Assembly: GCF_012271765.1 (NCBI RefSeq)
Contig: NZ_VRKO01000010.1
Coordinates: 566,884 to 630,883, forward strand
Length of the DNA stretch: 64,000 nucleotides
DNA from: Erwinia rhapontici
GTDB lineage: Bacteria; Pseudomonadota; Gammaproteobacteria; Enterobacterales; Enterobacteriaceae
Reading direction: 5' to 3'
Part shown: positions 1 through 8,679 of the stretch, in pieces
Layout of the letters: the number at the start of each line of letters is the position of its first letter
How positions within the stretch are numbered: position 1 is the first letter of the stretch
The notes under the pieces: generated by a model
Told to the model about the DNA's origin: nothing
Database searches by the model: none
Seen by the model: only the letters and a program-made list of their open reading frames with translations
Program-made: the position numbers and the translations under genes

Positions 1-946
1 TGGCGATCCCCAGGTGGACGAAGAGCAGGCGTATCAGCATATTCGCCAGCAGGTGCCGGACCATGATGTGCTGCTGGCGGGATTCCCTTGTCAGCCTTTC
101 TCACTGGCGGGCGTGTCGAAGAAAAATGCCCTGGGCCGTAAACATGGTTTTGAAGATGAAGCGCAGGGGACGCTGTTCTTTGATGTGGCACGCATTATTA
201 CGGCCAAAAAACCGGCGATCTTTGTCCTCGAAAACGTCAAAAACCTGAAAAGCCACGATAAGGGTAATACTTTCCGCATTATTATGTCGACGCTAGATGA
301 GCTGGGCTATGACGTGGCGGATGCGGCGGTCACCGGTTCGCCGGACCCGAAAATTATCGACGGCAAGCATTTCCTGCCGCAGCACCGTGAACGCATTGTG
401 CTGGTAGGGTTCCGTCGCGATCTGGCGCTGCCCGCTTTCAGCCTGAGCGCGTTATCTGCGCTCTACCCGCCGCAGCGCACGCCACTCAAGGCCTTACTCG
501 ACCCGGTCGTTGATGCGAAATATATTTTGACGCCAACGCTATGGAAGTATCTCTACCTCTATGCGAAGAAGCACCAGGCACGCGGTAACGGCTTTGGCTA
601 CGGGCTGGTTGATCCGGCGCTTGAGCAGGGAGTGGTTCGGACGTTGTCGGCGCGTTATTACAAAGATGGCTCGGAGATTCTGATCGATCGCGGCTGGGAC
701 AAAGCGCTGGGTGAGGAAGACTTCGATAACGCGGACAATCAGCAGAACCGACCGCGTCGTCTGACACCGCGCGAGTGCGCCCGACTGATGGGCTTTGAAC
801 AGCCCGGCCAGGAGGCGTTCCATATTCCGGTATCGGATACCCAGGCCTATCGCCAGTTTGGTAACTCGGTGGTGGTGCCTGCCTTCGCGGCGGTTGCCAA
901 ACTCCTGCGCCCCTGGATCCTACAGGCGGTACAACAGCGCCAGTGA
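1..946 (+). CDS. dcm: DNA (cytosine-5)-methyltransferase Dcm, 5' end outside window
   Basis: C-terminal part of a C5-cytosine methyltransferase that methylates the inner C of CCWGG. The frame is open to the left edge, so about one third of the usual ~470 residues is missing and the true start lies outside. Visible family motifs are the catalytic GFPCQPFS loop (motif IV, Cys nucleophile), [10 protein letters not shown] (motif VI), [12 protein letters not shown] (motif VIII) and, near the end, the RECARLMGF and [11 protein letters not shown] motifs (IX and X). The next gene on the same strand is vsr, the repair partner of Dcm, which supports the specific assignment over another C5 methylase. 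The reading frame is intact to its TGA stop. Confidence 0.95.
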   Translation, partial: GDPQVDEEQAYQHIRQQVPDHDVLLAGFPCQPFSLAGVSKKNALGRKHGFEDEAQGTLFFDVARIITAKKPAIFVLENVKNLKSHDKGNTFRIIMSTLDELGYDVADAAVTGSPDPKIIDGKHFLPQHRERIVLVGFRRDLALPAFSLSALSALYPPQRTPLKALLDPVVDAKYILTPTLWKYLYLYAKKHQARGNGFGYGLVDPALEQGVVRTLSARYYKDGSEILIDRGWDKALGEEDFDNADNQQNRPRRLTPRECARLMGFEQPGQEAFHIPVSDTQAYRQFGNSVVVPAFAAVAKLLRPWILQAVQQRQ

Positions 947-1018
947 AATGTGGCCCGGTGCCATCACGGCAGGGCCGCTTTTAGCTACACTTAAGGTCTT
1001 CGTTAAAGGAATATCAAG

Positions 1019-1489
1019 ATGGCCGACGTTCACTCTTCCGACGTGCGCAGTAAGAATATGCGCGCTATTCGTACCCGCGATACGGCAATCGAAAAGCGGC
1101 TGGCAGAACTGCTGGTTGAACTGGGCCTGAGTTATCGGGTGCAGGATAAATCGTTGCCCGGTCGTCCCGACTTTGTTCTGGCAGACTATCAGGCCATTAT
1201 CTTTGTTCACGGCTGTTTCTGGCATCGTCATCACTGTCATCTGTTCAAGATGCCGGCAACACGCACGGCGTTCTGGCAGGGCAAAATAGACAGTAATGTG
1301 GCGCGTGATAAACGTTATGTCGAGGAGCTGACGGCCAGCGGCTGGCGCGTGTTGCTGGTGTGGGAATGTGCGCTACGCGGGAAAACGCGACTGGAGGAAG
1401 AGGCATTGCGCACGCGGCTGGAGGAGTGGATTTGCGCCGCGGAAAACAACGGCGAGATCGATGAACAAGGGATTCGCGTACTACCGTAA
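1019..1489 (+). CDS. vsr: Very short patch repair endonuclease Vsr
   Basis: 156 residues, the normal length of Vsr. The enzyme nicks 5' of the T in T:G mismatches that arise when Dcm-methylated cytosine deaminates. Recognisable are the N-terminal RSKNMRAIRTRDT segment, the catalytic core GRPDFVLADYQAIIFVHGC with the metal-binding Asp, and the FWHRHHCH zinc/active-site stretch. The start has a good RBS (AAGGA about 8 nt upstream). In E. coli vsr overlaps the end of dcm; here a 72-bp gap separates them, so this copy has its own translation start rather than a coupled one. It is very probably co-transcribed with dcm. Confidence 0.95.
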   Translation: MADVHSSDVRSKNMRAIRTRDTAIEKRLAELLVELGLSYRVQDKSLPGRPDFVLADYQAIIFVHGCFWHRHHCHLFKMPATRTAFWQGKIDSNVARDKRYVEELTASGWRVLLVWECALRGKTRLEEEALRTRLEEWICAAENNGEIDEQGIRVLP

Positions 1490-1680
1490 ACCCTCTGTCA
1501 GCGACGCTGGCCAGGTCAACGTCAAGGGCGTTTCGCTTTCCCGCTGCGCGTGCCGAGGCCCGCAGGGATGCGTCTTTTGCCGCTCCGGCGTGCTCAAACT
1601 GGCCCCGGACCTGACGCCAGACGGGAAGCCATTCATTTTTGTGGGTATACCTTAGAGGTCATGCTGCACACGCTGAGGAT

Positions 1681-2601
1681 TTAATCAGTCGGCGAGCAGG
1701 GTTTCACCACCGGTTTTGCCGGGAAGAGGTATTTACCCAGCGTGACCAGCACCACCGCCAGCACAATAATGCCCAGCGCCAGCCATTCACGTCCTGACAG
1801 GCTTTCACCGGCAAAAGCGATGCCCAGCAGCACGGCAACCACCGGATTGACATAGGCGTAGCTGGTGGCGATAGCGGGTGTGACGTTGCGGATCAGGAAC
1901 ATATAGGCATTGATGGCAATCACCGAACCAAACAGGCTGAGATAACCCAGCGAGAAGAAGCCCGCCAGTGAGGGTTTCTGAACCAGATGTTCACCCGTCA
2001 ACTGGCTGGCGGTCAGCAACACCACCCCGGCGGCCAGCATCTCGACAGCTCCGGCCATCATGCCGTGCGGTAGCGCAATACGTGACCCCCATACCGAGCC
2101 AAAGGCCCAGGTCAGCGATCCGCCCAAAATCATCAGGGCACCCCACGGATTCCCTGCCAGATGGCCGCCGCTGTTAAGTAAAATAATCCCCACCAGGCCG
2201 ACGCCAATGCCCAGCCACTCAATCCAGCGCGTGGTAATGCCGAACATACGGCTGAAATACATGGCAAACAGGGGAACGGTCGCCACCATCACGGCAGCCA
2301 GCCCGGAAGGCACATGCTGATGTTCTGCAACGGTGACTGCACCATTACCCATTGCCAGCAGCAGGACACCGATGATCGCCGCGTTACCGGCTTCACGCCA
2401 GGAAGGCAATTTTTCCCCTCGCATCAGGAGGAATGCCAGCAGCACCACGCCCGCGAGTAAGAAGCGCAACCCGGCCAGCATCATCGGCGGCCAGCTTTCC
2501 ACACCAATACGGATCACCAGGTAGGTGGAACCCCAGATAAAGTAGAGAGAAAAGAGCGCGGCCAGCAGGGGCAGCAGGGCGGGGGCACGGCGTAACGTCA
2601 T
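1681..2601 (-). CDS. yedA: EamA/DMT-family transporter YedA
   Basis: 306 residues, ten predicted hydrophobic helices arranged as two EamA repeats. The first begins at FSLYFIWGSTYLVIRIGVE (residues ~16-34) and the second at WGALMILGGSLTWAFGSVWG (~153-172). Length, repeat pattern and position beside dcm-vsr and yedI match YedA of E. coli, an inner-membrane drug/metabolite transporter whose natural substrate is not established. The gene faces the dcm-vsr pair and is convergent with it. The 190 bp between vsr and yedA hold no convincing gene. Confidence 0.9.
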   Translation of the reverse strand: MTLRRAPALLPLLAALFSLYFIWGSTYLVIRIGVESWPPMMLAGLRFLLAGVVLLAFLLMRGEKLPSWREAGNAAIIGVLLLAMGNGAVTVAEHQHVPSGLAAVMVATVPLFAMYFSRMFGITTRWIEWLGIGVGLVGIILLNSGGHLAGNPWGALMILGGSLTWAFGSVWGSRIALPHGMMAGAVEMLAAGVVLLTASQLTGEHLVQKPSLAGFFSLGYLSLFGSVIAINAYMFLIRNVTPAIATSYAYVNPVVAVLLGIAFAGESLSGREWLALGIIVLAVVLVTLGKYLFPAKPVVKPCSPTD

Positions 2602-2767
2602 GTCAGAGACTCTTCCTAAAGTTATATCAGGTTGTGAAAATGTTATAAGGACCCGATTCTGCCACTAATTATCCCCGGCGGGCGTTATTTTTTTACAAAA
2701 TTTGCACTCCATGCCCATAATTGCTTAGATCTGTTCCCTCTTTAATACAGCCAGCCAGGGGTGAGCC

Positions 2768-3043
2768 ATGGCCAGTGTCAAACTGACGGTAAGACGTCTG
2801 TATAAACTCAGCGGCGAGCGCATGGTCAATACTCAGGCGACGGCGCGTATTTTCGTGGGCGATCGCCTGATTGCCACGGAAGAGATCAGCGGGATGACCG
2901 AAAGCCCGGTGAGTAAGTATCTGCACCATGCGGAAACGCAGGGGCAGCCAGTGCGCGTTGAGTGGGACTGTGATGGCATTGCCGATATGGCGGTGACCGA
3001 AATGGAGCTGTGCCCCTGTTGTCAACATGATGGACATGAATAA
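2768..3043 (+). CDS. Small protein with C-terminal Cys-Pro-Cys-Cys, function unknown
   Basis: A 91-residue protein that I do not recognise. It is mostly hydrophilic, has no signal peptide or membrane helix, and ends in [12 protein letters not shown], a cysteine/histidine-rich tail that could bind a metal. A purine-rich stretch (GGGGTGAG) lies just before the ATG. Its stop codon is 11 bp before the TTG start of yedI, so the two are almost certainly translated from one message. The stretch from 2602 to 2767 is the divergent promoter region shared with yedA. The gene is judged real from the RBS, the tight spacing to yedI and typical codon use. Confidence 0.75.
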   Translation: MASVKLTVRRLYKLSGERMVNTQATARIFVGDRLIATEEISGMTESPVSKYLHHAETQGQPVRVEWDCDGIADMAVTEMELCPCCQHDGHE

Positions 3044-3054
3044 GGAATCTGATT

Positions 3055-3966
3055 TTGGCCGGAAGTAGTTTACTGACCTTACTGGACGATATTGCCACAC
3101 TGCTGGATGACGTCGCCGTGATGGGCAAAGTGGCGGCAAAGAAAACCGCCGGTGTATTGGGCGACGATTTGTCGCTGAATGCGCAGCAGGTCAGCGGGGT
3201 AAAAGCCAACCGTGAACTGCCGGTGGTGTGGAGCGTGGCGAAAGGGTCGTTCCTTAACAAACTGATTCTGGTGCCGCTGGCGCTGCTGATCAGCGCGTTT
3301 GCCCCCTGGGCGATCACCCCGCTGCTGATGGTGGGTGGCGCATACCTGTGCTTTGAGGGCGTGGAGAAAGTACTGCACAGTCTGCATAAAGATAAAAGCC
3401 AGGAAACGCCGCAGGCTCGTGAAGCGCGTTTGCTGAAAGCGGCCGAGCAGAACCCGGCGGAGTTTGAGCAGAAAAAAGTAAAAGGGGCGGTACGCACTGA
3501 CTTTATTCTCTCGGCGGAGATTGTGGCGATTACCCTGGGTATCGTGTCTGAAGCACCGCTGCTGAATCAGGTGATCGTTCTGGCTGGCGTGGCGATTGCG
3601 GTCACCGTTGGTGTGTACGGGATTGTTGCGGGTATCGTGAAGATTGACGATCTCGGCCTGTGGCTGCAGCAGAAATCTTCGGCGGCAGCGAAAGCGGTGG
3701 GCGGCGTGCTGCTGGTGGCCGCACCGTGGCTGATGAAAATCCTGACGGTGGTGGGCACCCTGGCGATGTTCCTGGTCGGCGGTGGGATTATCGTGCACGG
3801 CGTGCCATTACTGCACCATCTTATTGAAGGCGTTAGCGCAGGCCTGCATGGTCTGCTGGCGATGCTGTTGAGCAATGTTGCTAACCTCATCATCGGCTTT
3901 ATTGTGGGGTCGATTGTGCTGTGCGCGGTAAATTTGATTGCCAAAATGCGCCCGTCATCAGTATAA
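3055..3966 (+). CDS. yedI: DUF808 family inner-membrane protein YedI
   Basis: 303 residues of the YedI/DUF808 family. The N-terminus ([20 protein letters not shown]) and the following [20 protein letters not shown] stretch are typical of the family. Hydrophobic segments lie at roughly 75-105, 150-200 and 215-300. Translation starts at a TTG codon (ttg gcc gga agt) preceded by TAAGGA about 9 nt upstream, which overlaps the stop of the preceding small gene; no ATG fits the family start. The biochemical role is unknown. Position near yedA is as in E. coli. Confidence 0.9.
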   Translation: MAGSSLLTLLDDIATLLDDVAVMGKVAAKKTAGVLGDDLSLNAQQVSGVKANRELPVVWSVAKGSFLNKLILVPLALLISAFAPWAITPLLMVGGAYLCFEGVEKVLHSLHKDKSQETPQAREARLLKAAEQNPAEFEQKKVKGAVRTDFILSAEIVAITLGIVSEAPLLNQVIVLAGVAIAVTVGVYGIVAGIVKIDDLGLWLQQKSSAAAKAVGGVLLVAAPWLMKILTVVGTLAMFLVGGGIIVHGVPLLHHLIEGVSAGLHGLLAMLLSNVANLIIGFIVGSIVLCAVNLIAKMRPSSV

Positions 3967-4000
3967 AGACGGGCTGAAATCAGTAAATATCCAGGGGTTA

Positions 4001-4135
4001 ATGATGAACGACGATATGTTTGAATTTGATATTGATGCTCAACTTGAGCAGGCAGAAGCCAATGCCCAGAAGAAAGCAGCCGAAGTACCGGCTGACTTAG
4101 GCGATGAAGCCGACTGCGAAGGCTGCAAAATCTAA
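4001..4135 (+). CDS. Very small acidic protein ending in CEGCKI, function unknown
   Basis: A 44-residue ORF, too short for most gene callers. It starts at ATG 4001 (or at the adjacent ATG 4004, better spaced from the CAGGGG RBS) and begins MMNDDMFEFDIDAQLEQAEA. It is Asp/Glu/Ala-rich and ends in a C-x-x-C pair (DCEGCKI). It follows yedI by 34 bp and is followed directly by a strong hairpin terminator, so it looks like the last gene of the small protein-yedI operon. I cannot name it. The matching C-terminal Cys pairs in this protein and in the one upstream of yedI are noted as a finding. Confidence 0.6.
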   Translation: MMNDDMFEFDIDAQLEQAEANAQKKAAEVPADLGDEADCEGCKI

Positions 4136-4160
4136 TCGCAAAATGCGACGAGTTTCACAT

Positions 4161-4193
4161 AAAAAGCGTGTAGTAAAACTACACGCTTTTTTT
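4161..4193 (+). terminator. Rho-independent terminator of the yedI operon
   Basis: A 14-bp perfect stem (left arm 4161-4174, right arm 4178-4191, core AGCGTGTAGT/ACTACACGCT) with a 3-nt loop and a terminal T run. It sits 25 bp after the small gene ending at 4135. The A-rich left arm means it may also work on the other strand. Confidence 0.85.
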
Positions 4194-4327
4194 ATATTTA
4201 GTGTTTTTAACTGCTTATTTGAATTTAACAAATACTTTACCTGGCGTTAACAGCACGGTTTATATTCAGATGCTATAACTATTTGACGTTTCATAACCAG
4301 TGATAACCAGATAGGGAGGTACTTTGT

Positions 4328-4507
4328 ATGAGCTTTATTGTCAGTGATGAAGTGCAACATAAGGATGGTGGCCCCGCAATGATTGTGACGGGAGTGGCCA
4401 GCGGTATGGTCGAGTGTCGTTGGTACGATGGTTTCAGTGTGAAGCGCGAGGCGTTTCGCGAAGAAGAGCTGTCATCATTATCGTCCGCAGCGCGATTAGC
4501 GGGGTAG
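4328..4507 (+). CDS. yodC: YodC family protein (DUF2158)
   Basis: 59 residues starting MSFIVSDEVQHKDGGPAMIV, with the internal segment SGMVECRWYDGFSVKREAF that is characteristic of YodC (60 residues in E. coli). ATG 4328 has a very good RBS (GGGAGG about 7 nt upstream). The family is small, soluble and of unknown function, with a beta-barrel-like DUF2158 fold. In E. coli yodC also lies near the flagellar and yed genes, so the context agrees. It is a single-gene unit: a terminator lies upstream and convergent genes follow. Confidence 0.9.
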   Translation: MSFIVSDEVQHKDGGPAMIVTGVASGMVECRWYDGFSVKREAFREEELSSLSSAARLAG

Positions 4508-4599
4508 TTCCACTGTTTTATGTGACGGGGTGGGCCGATAAAGAGGTTTGCCCTGTGCCCATGGACCGATCATTTTTCCCGATCGGCCCGTGAATACGA

Positions 4600-4923
4600 T
4601 TACAACTCGTTTTTAATACAAAACTCTTCCCAGCTCATCCCCAGCGCTTCGGCATGGGTGTGCAGATACGCTTCAATCGCATTCACCATCACCGCTTTAT
4701 CCGGCTCAGCCAGTTGAATGGCAAACAGCATGCCGTCCAGTTTCTTTTCACGTACATACGCGGCATAGGCGCGATCTTTCTGCATGGATTGCAGCTGCTC
4801 CACCGTCATTCCGAGCGTGGCGGCCTGGTCTGCCGTCAGATTTTCAATACCGGCTTTCAGCGTCGGGTGGGCCTCAAGAAACAGATCTTTGGCGATGGCG
4901 TAATATTCTTCAACGGTTTTCAT
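4600..4923 (-). CDS. DUF6388 family protein
   Basis: 107 residues beginning MKTVEEYYAIAKDLFLEAHP and ending SWEEFCIKNEL; mostly helical, soluble, with no signal sequence. I place it in the DUF6388 family from the YY-x-F-x-AHP N-terminal pattern and the SWEEF C-terminus; its role is unknown. The frame is open further upstream (to 5019), but the family start is the ATG at 4923 and the upstream codons look like untranslated DNA. An alternative ATG is at 4944. No strong RBS is visible for either. The gene lies 100 bp downstream of the sugar-binding protein gene on the same strand. Confidence 0.7.
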   Translation of the reverse strand: MKTVEEYYAIAKDLFLEAHPTLKAGIENLTADQAATLGMTVEQLQSMQKDRAYAAYVREKKLDGMLFAIQLAEPDKAVMVNAIEAYLHTHAEALGMSWEEFCIKNEL

Positions 4924-5023
4924 AACGATAATGCCCGGATTCATGCAGGAAAATTGACTGGCGCTAGTGTACACGGCTGGATTGGTCGGGGAAAGCCGGG
5001 CAGCAGCGCTGCCCGCCACCCGT

Positions 5024-6325
5024 TTATGGATGGGTCTTTGTGTAAATCTCGGTCACGACCTGCTGGTTTCGCGTCAGGGTTTCGTCCAGCGTCAGTTTGC
5101 CCTGTAACAGCGCGGCGATATTCTCACCCACGGCATTGCCCATCTGGTCGAAGCCGGGAATGCTGACGTACTGCACGCCCTGATACGGCACCGGGCCGAG
5201 GGTCGGCTGTTCCACCGTGGCGCTTTCCATGGCGGCCTGTACCCGTTTTGCATAGGGTGCCAGGCGCTGATAGCTCGCCTGCTGGTAGGTTGAGTAGCGG
5301 CTGCCTGGCGGCACGGCCCCCCAGCCGACCGTTTGCGCCACCTGCTGAATGTAGGCGGGTGAGGTTGCCCAACTGATAAATTCCTGTGCGGCCGCTTTGT
5401 TCGCCGCACTGGTGGGGACGGCCAGTGCCCAGGACCACAGCCAGTTCGAGCCATTGCGCGTCAGTTCACCGGGGGCCGGGGCAAAATCAATTTTGTCGGC
5501 CACACGGGAGATCTGCGGGTTAATCAGCAGACCGGCAGCCACGGTGCTGTCGACCCACATAGCGCACTTGCCTTCGGCAAACAGCTTAAGGATTTGACCA
5601 AAACTGTTCTCAGCGCTGTCCGGCGGGCCGTAGTCGTGCACCATCTGCACATAGTCGCTGAGCACTTCCCGCCACTCCGGGCTGTCCAGCGTGGGTTTCC
5701 AGTCGAGATCGAACCACTGTGCACCGTAGCCGTTGGCCATGGTGGTGACAAACGCCACGTTATCCCCCCAGCCCGGACGGCCGCGCAGGCACAGGCCATA
5801 AACGCCGTTCGCTTTGTCCGTCAGCTTCGCCGCCAGGCGTTTAATATCACTCCAGTTGACCTCTTCAGGCATCGTCAGACCACGGGCAGCAAACAGATCT
5901 TTACGGTAATAGGTCATGCTGCTTTCGCCGTAAAACGGCAGGGCAAAGAGTTTATCCTGCCAGGAGAGGGCTTTACGCACGGGCTTCAGCAGGTCATCCA
6001 CCTGATAATCAGCGGGCAGGGCATCCAGCGGGGTTAACCAGCCGCGCTTGCCCCACAGCGGTGCTTCATAGGTGCCGACGGTAATCACATCAAAAGTCGG
6101 CTGGCCGCTGTTCATCGCCGCCAGCACCTGTTTACGCAGTTCTGCATCATCCATCACCTGCCAGCGCAGGTGAATGCCAGGGTGCGCCTGCTCAAAGGTG
6201 CCGGAAAGCTGCTGCATAATGGTCATGTCACCGTTGGCGATGGTGGCAATGGTCAGAGTGGTGTCAGCCCGGGCAGCGCCCGCAGCCAGCATCAGCAGCA
6301 GGGCGGCGGTCAGTTTGCTACGCAT
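5024..6325 (-). CDS. Periplasmic sugar-type solute-binding protein (orphan)
   Basis: 433 residues. A classic Sec signal peptide (MRSKLTAALLLMLAAGAARA, cleavage before DT) is followed by a family-1 extracellular solute-binding domain: GTFEQAHPGIHLRWQVMDDA, FDVITVGTYEAPLWGKRGWL, LFALPFYGESSMTYYRKDLF. These match the sorbitol/mannitol/oligosaccharide-binding group. The ATG at 6325 has an AGGAG RBS 6 nt upstream; the longer open frame to 6412 lacks a signal peptide. It starts 13 bp after the stop of the chemoreceptor gene, so the two are surely co-transcribed. No ABC permease or ATPase gene is near. I infer that it presents a ligand to the receptor, or uses a transporter encoded elsewhere. Confidence 0.88.
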   Translation of the reverse strand: MRSKLTAALLLMLAAGAARADTTLTIATIANGDMTIMQQLSGTFEQAHPGIHLRWQVMDDAELRKQVLAAMNSGQPTFDVITVGTYEAPLWGKRGWLTPLDALPADYQVDDLLKPVRKALSWQDKLFALPFYGESSMTYYRKDLFAARGLTMPEEVNWSDIKRLAAKLTDKANGVYGLCLRGRPGWGDNVAFVTTMANGYGAQWFDLDWKPTLDSPEWREVLSDYVQMVHDYGPPDSAENSFGQILKLFAEGKCAMWVDSTVAAGLLINPQISRVADKIDFAPAPGELTRNGSNWLWSWALAVPTSAANKAAAQEFISWATSPAYIQQVAQTVGWGAVPPGSRYSTYQQASYQRLAPYAKRVQAAMESATVEQPTLGPVPYQGVQYVSIPGFDQMGNAVGENIAALLQGKLTLDETLTRNQQVVTEIYTKTHP

Positions 6326-6338
6326 AGTCGCTCCTGAT

Positions 6339-7904
6339 TTACAGCGAAGGGGAACGGGGGCGGTCACCGCGAAAACGGAAGAAGGCCATTTTTTCAACCA
6401 GCAACCCGGCATGCTGATTCACCGTCTGGCTGGCGCTACTCGCCTGCTGGACCAGTGCGGCATTTTGTTGGGTGGCGCTGTCCATCTGGATCACCGCCAG
6501 GTTGACCTGCTCAATGCCGCTGGATTGCTGACGGCTGGCCACGGCGATTTCACCGACGATAGCCACCACTCGCGCCACGCCACCGTTGATCTCCTGCAGC
6601 ATCTCGCCAGAGCGCATCACCAGCGAGCTGCCGGTATCGACTTTACTGACGCTGGCCTGGATCAGGGTTTTAATCTGCTGGGCTGCCTGCGCCGAACGCT
6701 GGGCCAGCTGACGAACTTCTGACGCCACCACCGCAAAGCCACGGCCCATTTCGCCCGCACGCGCGGCTTCCACTGCCGCATTCAGGGCCAGCAGGTTGGT
6801 CTGGAAAGCAATCTCATCGATCACCCGGTTAATATCGCCAATCTGCTTGCTGGAACTTTCGATTTCCCGCATCGCACCGACGGCATCCTCCAGTACCTTG
6901 CTGCCGCGCAGCGCCTGTTCACGCACCGTCATCGCCAGTTCGTTCGCCTGTGCGGCGTTATCCGCGTTGTGTTTTACGGTGGCGGTCATCTGTTCCATGC
7001 TGGCGGCCGTTTGCTCCAGCGAGCTGGCCTGGGCATGGGTGCGACCGGAGAGATCCTGATTGCCTTCTGCCATCTGGTGGGCGGCATCATTCAATGCCAC
7101 GGCGCTGTCGCCCACTTCACGCACGATGCCGGAGAGGCGATGGTCCATACTGGCCAGCGCACGCATCAGTTCGCCCAGTTCATCAGGGGCGAAACGTTCG
7201 ATATGGTGATCGAGCTTGCCGTTGGCGATCGCTTCAGCCAGCCGACGGGCTTTACCCACCGAATGGCTGATGGAGCGCACCAGCATTATCCCCGCCACCA
7301 GTGCCAGCAGCAGGCCAACCGTCAGAATGCCGATCAGGCTGTTACGTGCCAGCTGGTAAGATTGCGCACTCTGCTGGTAGTTACGTTCTGCATGTTCGCG
7401 CATCAGGCGATCAAGCTGGTCAATGCCCTGTTGCAGTGCGAGGCTGCCGGTGCGCAGGCGGGTTTCGATGATCACCAACGCCGCAGAAGGATTGCCGGTT
7501 TTCAGCAGCGCACCCGCGTCTTTCAACGCTTGCTGCCACTGAGTGAGGTCTGTGACAAATTGTTTACTGAGGTTTTCGGTTCCGGGGATCTGTGCCAGGC
7601 TCTGGTACTGTCCGCGAACCTGTTCAATCTGGCTGGCATACTGTTGGATAATGGCAAGACGTTTATCCACTTCTCCGGCGTCGGTCCAGTAACGCAGTGC
7701 TTCAAACAGCGTGGCGGATTGCAGCTGGGCCAGGCGATAAAGGCGGGAAGAACTTTGTAACGGGAGCAATTCGGTTTGGTAGGTGGCGGCGGCGCGCTGG
7801 TCAGCAGCACGAAGCCCGATAATTCCCCATACTGCGGCGATAATCAGCAGTATGCACAGCAGGCCCACGATCCCGATTAAGCGGGCGCGAATGGTTAATC
7901 GCAT
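6339..7904 (-). CDS. Methyl-accepting chemotaxis protein
   Basis: 521 residues. TM1 at ~10-30, a periplasmic helical sensor domain (~31-187, four-helix-bundle length as in Tar/Tsr), TM2 at ~188-210, HAMP (~211-263), and a cytoplasmic signalling hairpin whose tip contains [20 protein letters not shown] and [20 protein letters not shown]. There is no C-terminal NWETF pentapeptide (it ends RPRSPSL), so CheR/CheB would have to work through other receptors. A sigma-28-like promoter lies upstream (7987-8014). The next gene, 13 bp on, is a periplasmic binding protein. Ligand unknown; sensing through the binding protein is an inference. Confidence 0.93.
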   Translation of the reverse strand: MRLTIRARLIGIVGLLCILLIIAAVWGIIGLRAADQRAAATYQTELLPLQSSSRLYRLAQLQSATLFEALRYWTDAGEVDKRLAIIQQYASQIEQVRGQYQSLAQIPGTENLSKQFVTDLTQWQQALKDAGALLKTGNPSAALVIIETRLRTGSLALQQGIDQLDRLMREHAERNYQQSAQSYQLARNSLIGILTVGLLLALVAGIMLVRSISHSVGKARRLAEAIANGKLDHHIERFAPDELGELMRALASMDHRLSGIVREVGDSAVALNDAAHQMAEGNQDLSGRTHAQASSLEQTAASMEQMTATVKHNADNAAQANELAMTVREQALRGSKVLEDAVGAMREIESSSKQIGDINRVIDEIAFQTNLLALNAAVEAARAGEMGRGFAVVASEVRQLAQRSAQAAQQIKTLIQASVSKVDTGSSLVMRSGEMLQEINGGVARVVAIVGEIAVASRQQSSGIEQVNLAVIQMDSATQQNAALVQQASSASQTVNQHAGLLVEKMAFFRFRGDRPRSPSL

Positions 7905-7986
7905 AGCAGTTGTTTCCCCTGAATTGACAATTCAATAGTCCGGGAGGGTGGTTGTTCTCTGTGCGGCGGGTTCCCTCATTAAACTG

Positions 7987-8014
7987 CTATCGGCAGCACA
8001 TAAGGCAAACTTTA
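7987..8014 (-). promoter_or_regulatory. Sigma-28 (FliA)-type promoter for the chemoreceptor gene
   Basis: On the minus strand TAAAGTTT (8014-8007), 12 nt, then GCCGATAG (7994-7987). The consensus is TAAAGTTT-N11-GCCGATAA: the -35 is perfect, the -10 has one mismatch and the spacer is one base longer than usual. It lies ~85 bp before the start codon at 7904. Confidence 0.65.
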
Positions 8015-8158
8015 ACGATTTGCTTAATTATGCTGCAAAGCAAGTATCAGAAAAGACATGAAAAATCAGAAAGCACAGCGGCAGGGCGCGCCGGGCTTGC
8101 GGCAGGGCAGGGAAAAATTATAACGTATCGCCTAATTGAGAAAATCAGGATGAGAAAA

Positions 8159-8644
8159 ATGAAAAAGTGGATTGTTGCCGCCGCAGCAGTGGTGACCTTA
8201 AGTGGTTGTGCGCAGTTAACCGATTACGCCAGTGCGGTGAAAACGCCGCCACCGGCCGCGCTGGTTGGCAACTGGCAAACCTTCGGCCCGCAGAAAGGCC
8301 TGGTGAGCAAGGAGGCCAAAGCCAGCCTGATGATTACCGCCGAGGGCGATACGCTGGACTGCCGCCAGTGGCAGCGCGTGATTGCCAAGCCGGGTAAAGT
8401 CACGCATTTTGACGGCGAGTGGGTGAATGTAAACAACGAGGTGCGCGTGATGCCGCTGGATCTGGAAGGCACCGAGCTGCACTACGATAAACTGACGCTG
8501 CAGAAAGTGTCGCAACCCACCGTGGAGTGCCAGAAGGCGCTGGCCGATCAGGCGAAACCCCAGGAAACGAAGGGTGAACAGCCTGCCAGCGCCGCCACAG
8601 AGCAGCCCAAAAAACACAATAAGATGATCTACACCGAGAAGTAA
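8159..8644 (+). CDS. yedD: Lipoprotein YedD
   Basis: 161 residues. MKKWIVAAAAVVTLSGC is a lipoprotein signal peptide with lipobox LSGC (Cys17). The body carries the YedD signature segments VKTPPPAALVGNWQTFGPQK and EGDTLDCRQWQRVIAKPGK, the latter almost identical to E. coli YedD. ATG 8159 is chosen because AGGA lies 8 nt upstream and the signal peptide then begins at residue 1; the open frame extends back to 7952 without a sensible start. The C-terminus has a Glu/Gln/Lys-rich tail longer than in E. coli (137 aa). Role unknown, probably outer-membrane. It is convergent with amyA, as in E. coli. Confidence 0.88.
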   Translation: MKKWIVAAAAVVTLSGCAQLTDYASAVKTPPPAALVGNWQTFGPQKGLVSKEAKASLMITAEGDTLDCRQWQRVIAKPGKVTHFDGEWVNVNNEVRVMPLDLEGTELHYDKLTLQKVSQPTVECQKALADQAKPQETKGEQPASAATEQPKKHNKMIYTEK

Positions 8645-8679
8645 TCAGGTTGTCGTGGCCATCGTGGCCACGATCCTCC

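Noticed and set aside
1368-1655. 95-codon ORF overlapping the vsr 3' end and the following spacer
   Set aside because: Starts deep inside vsr in another frame, with odd Arg/Cys-rich composition and no RBS.
6969-7760. 263-codon plus-strand ORF opposite the chemoreceptor
   Set aside because: Complete overlap with a well-supported MCP in which every domain is intact; shadow frame.
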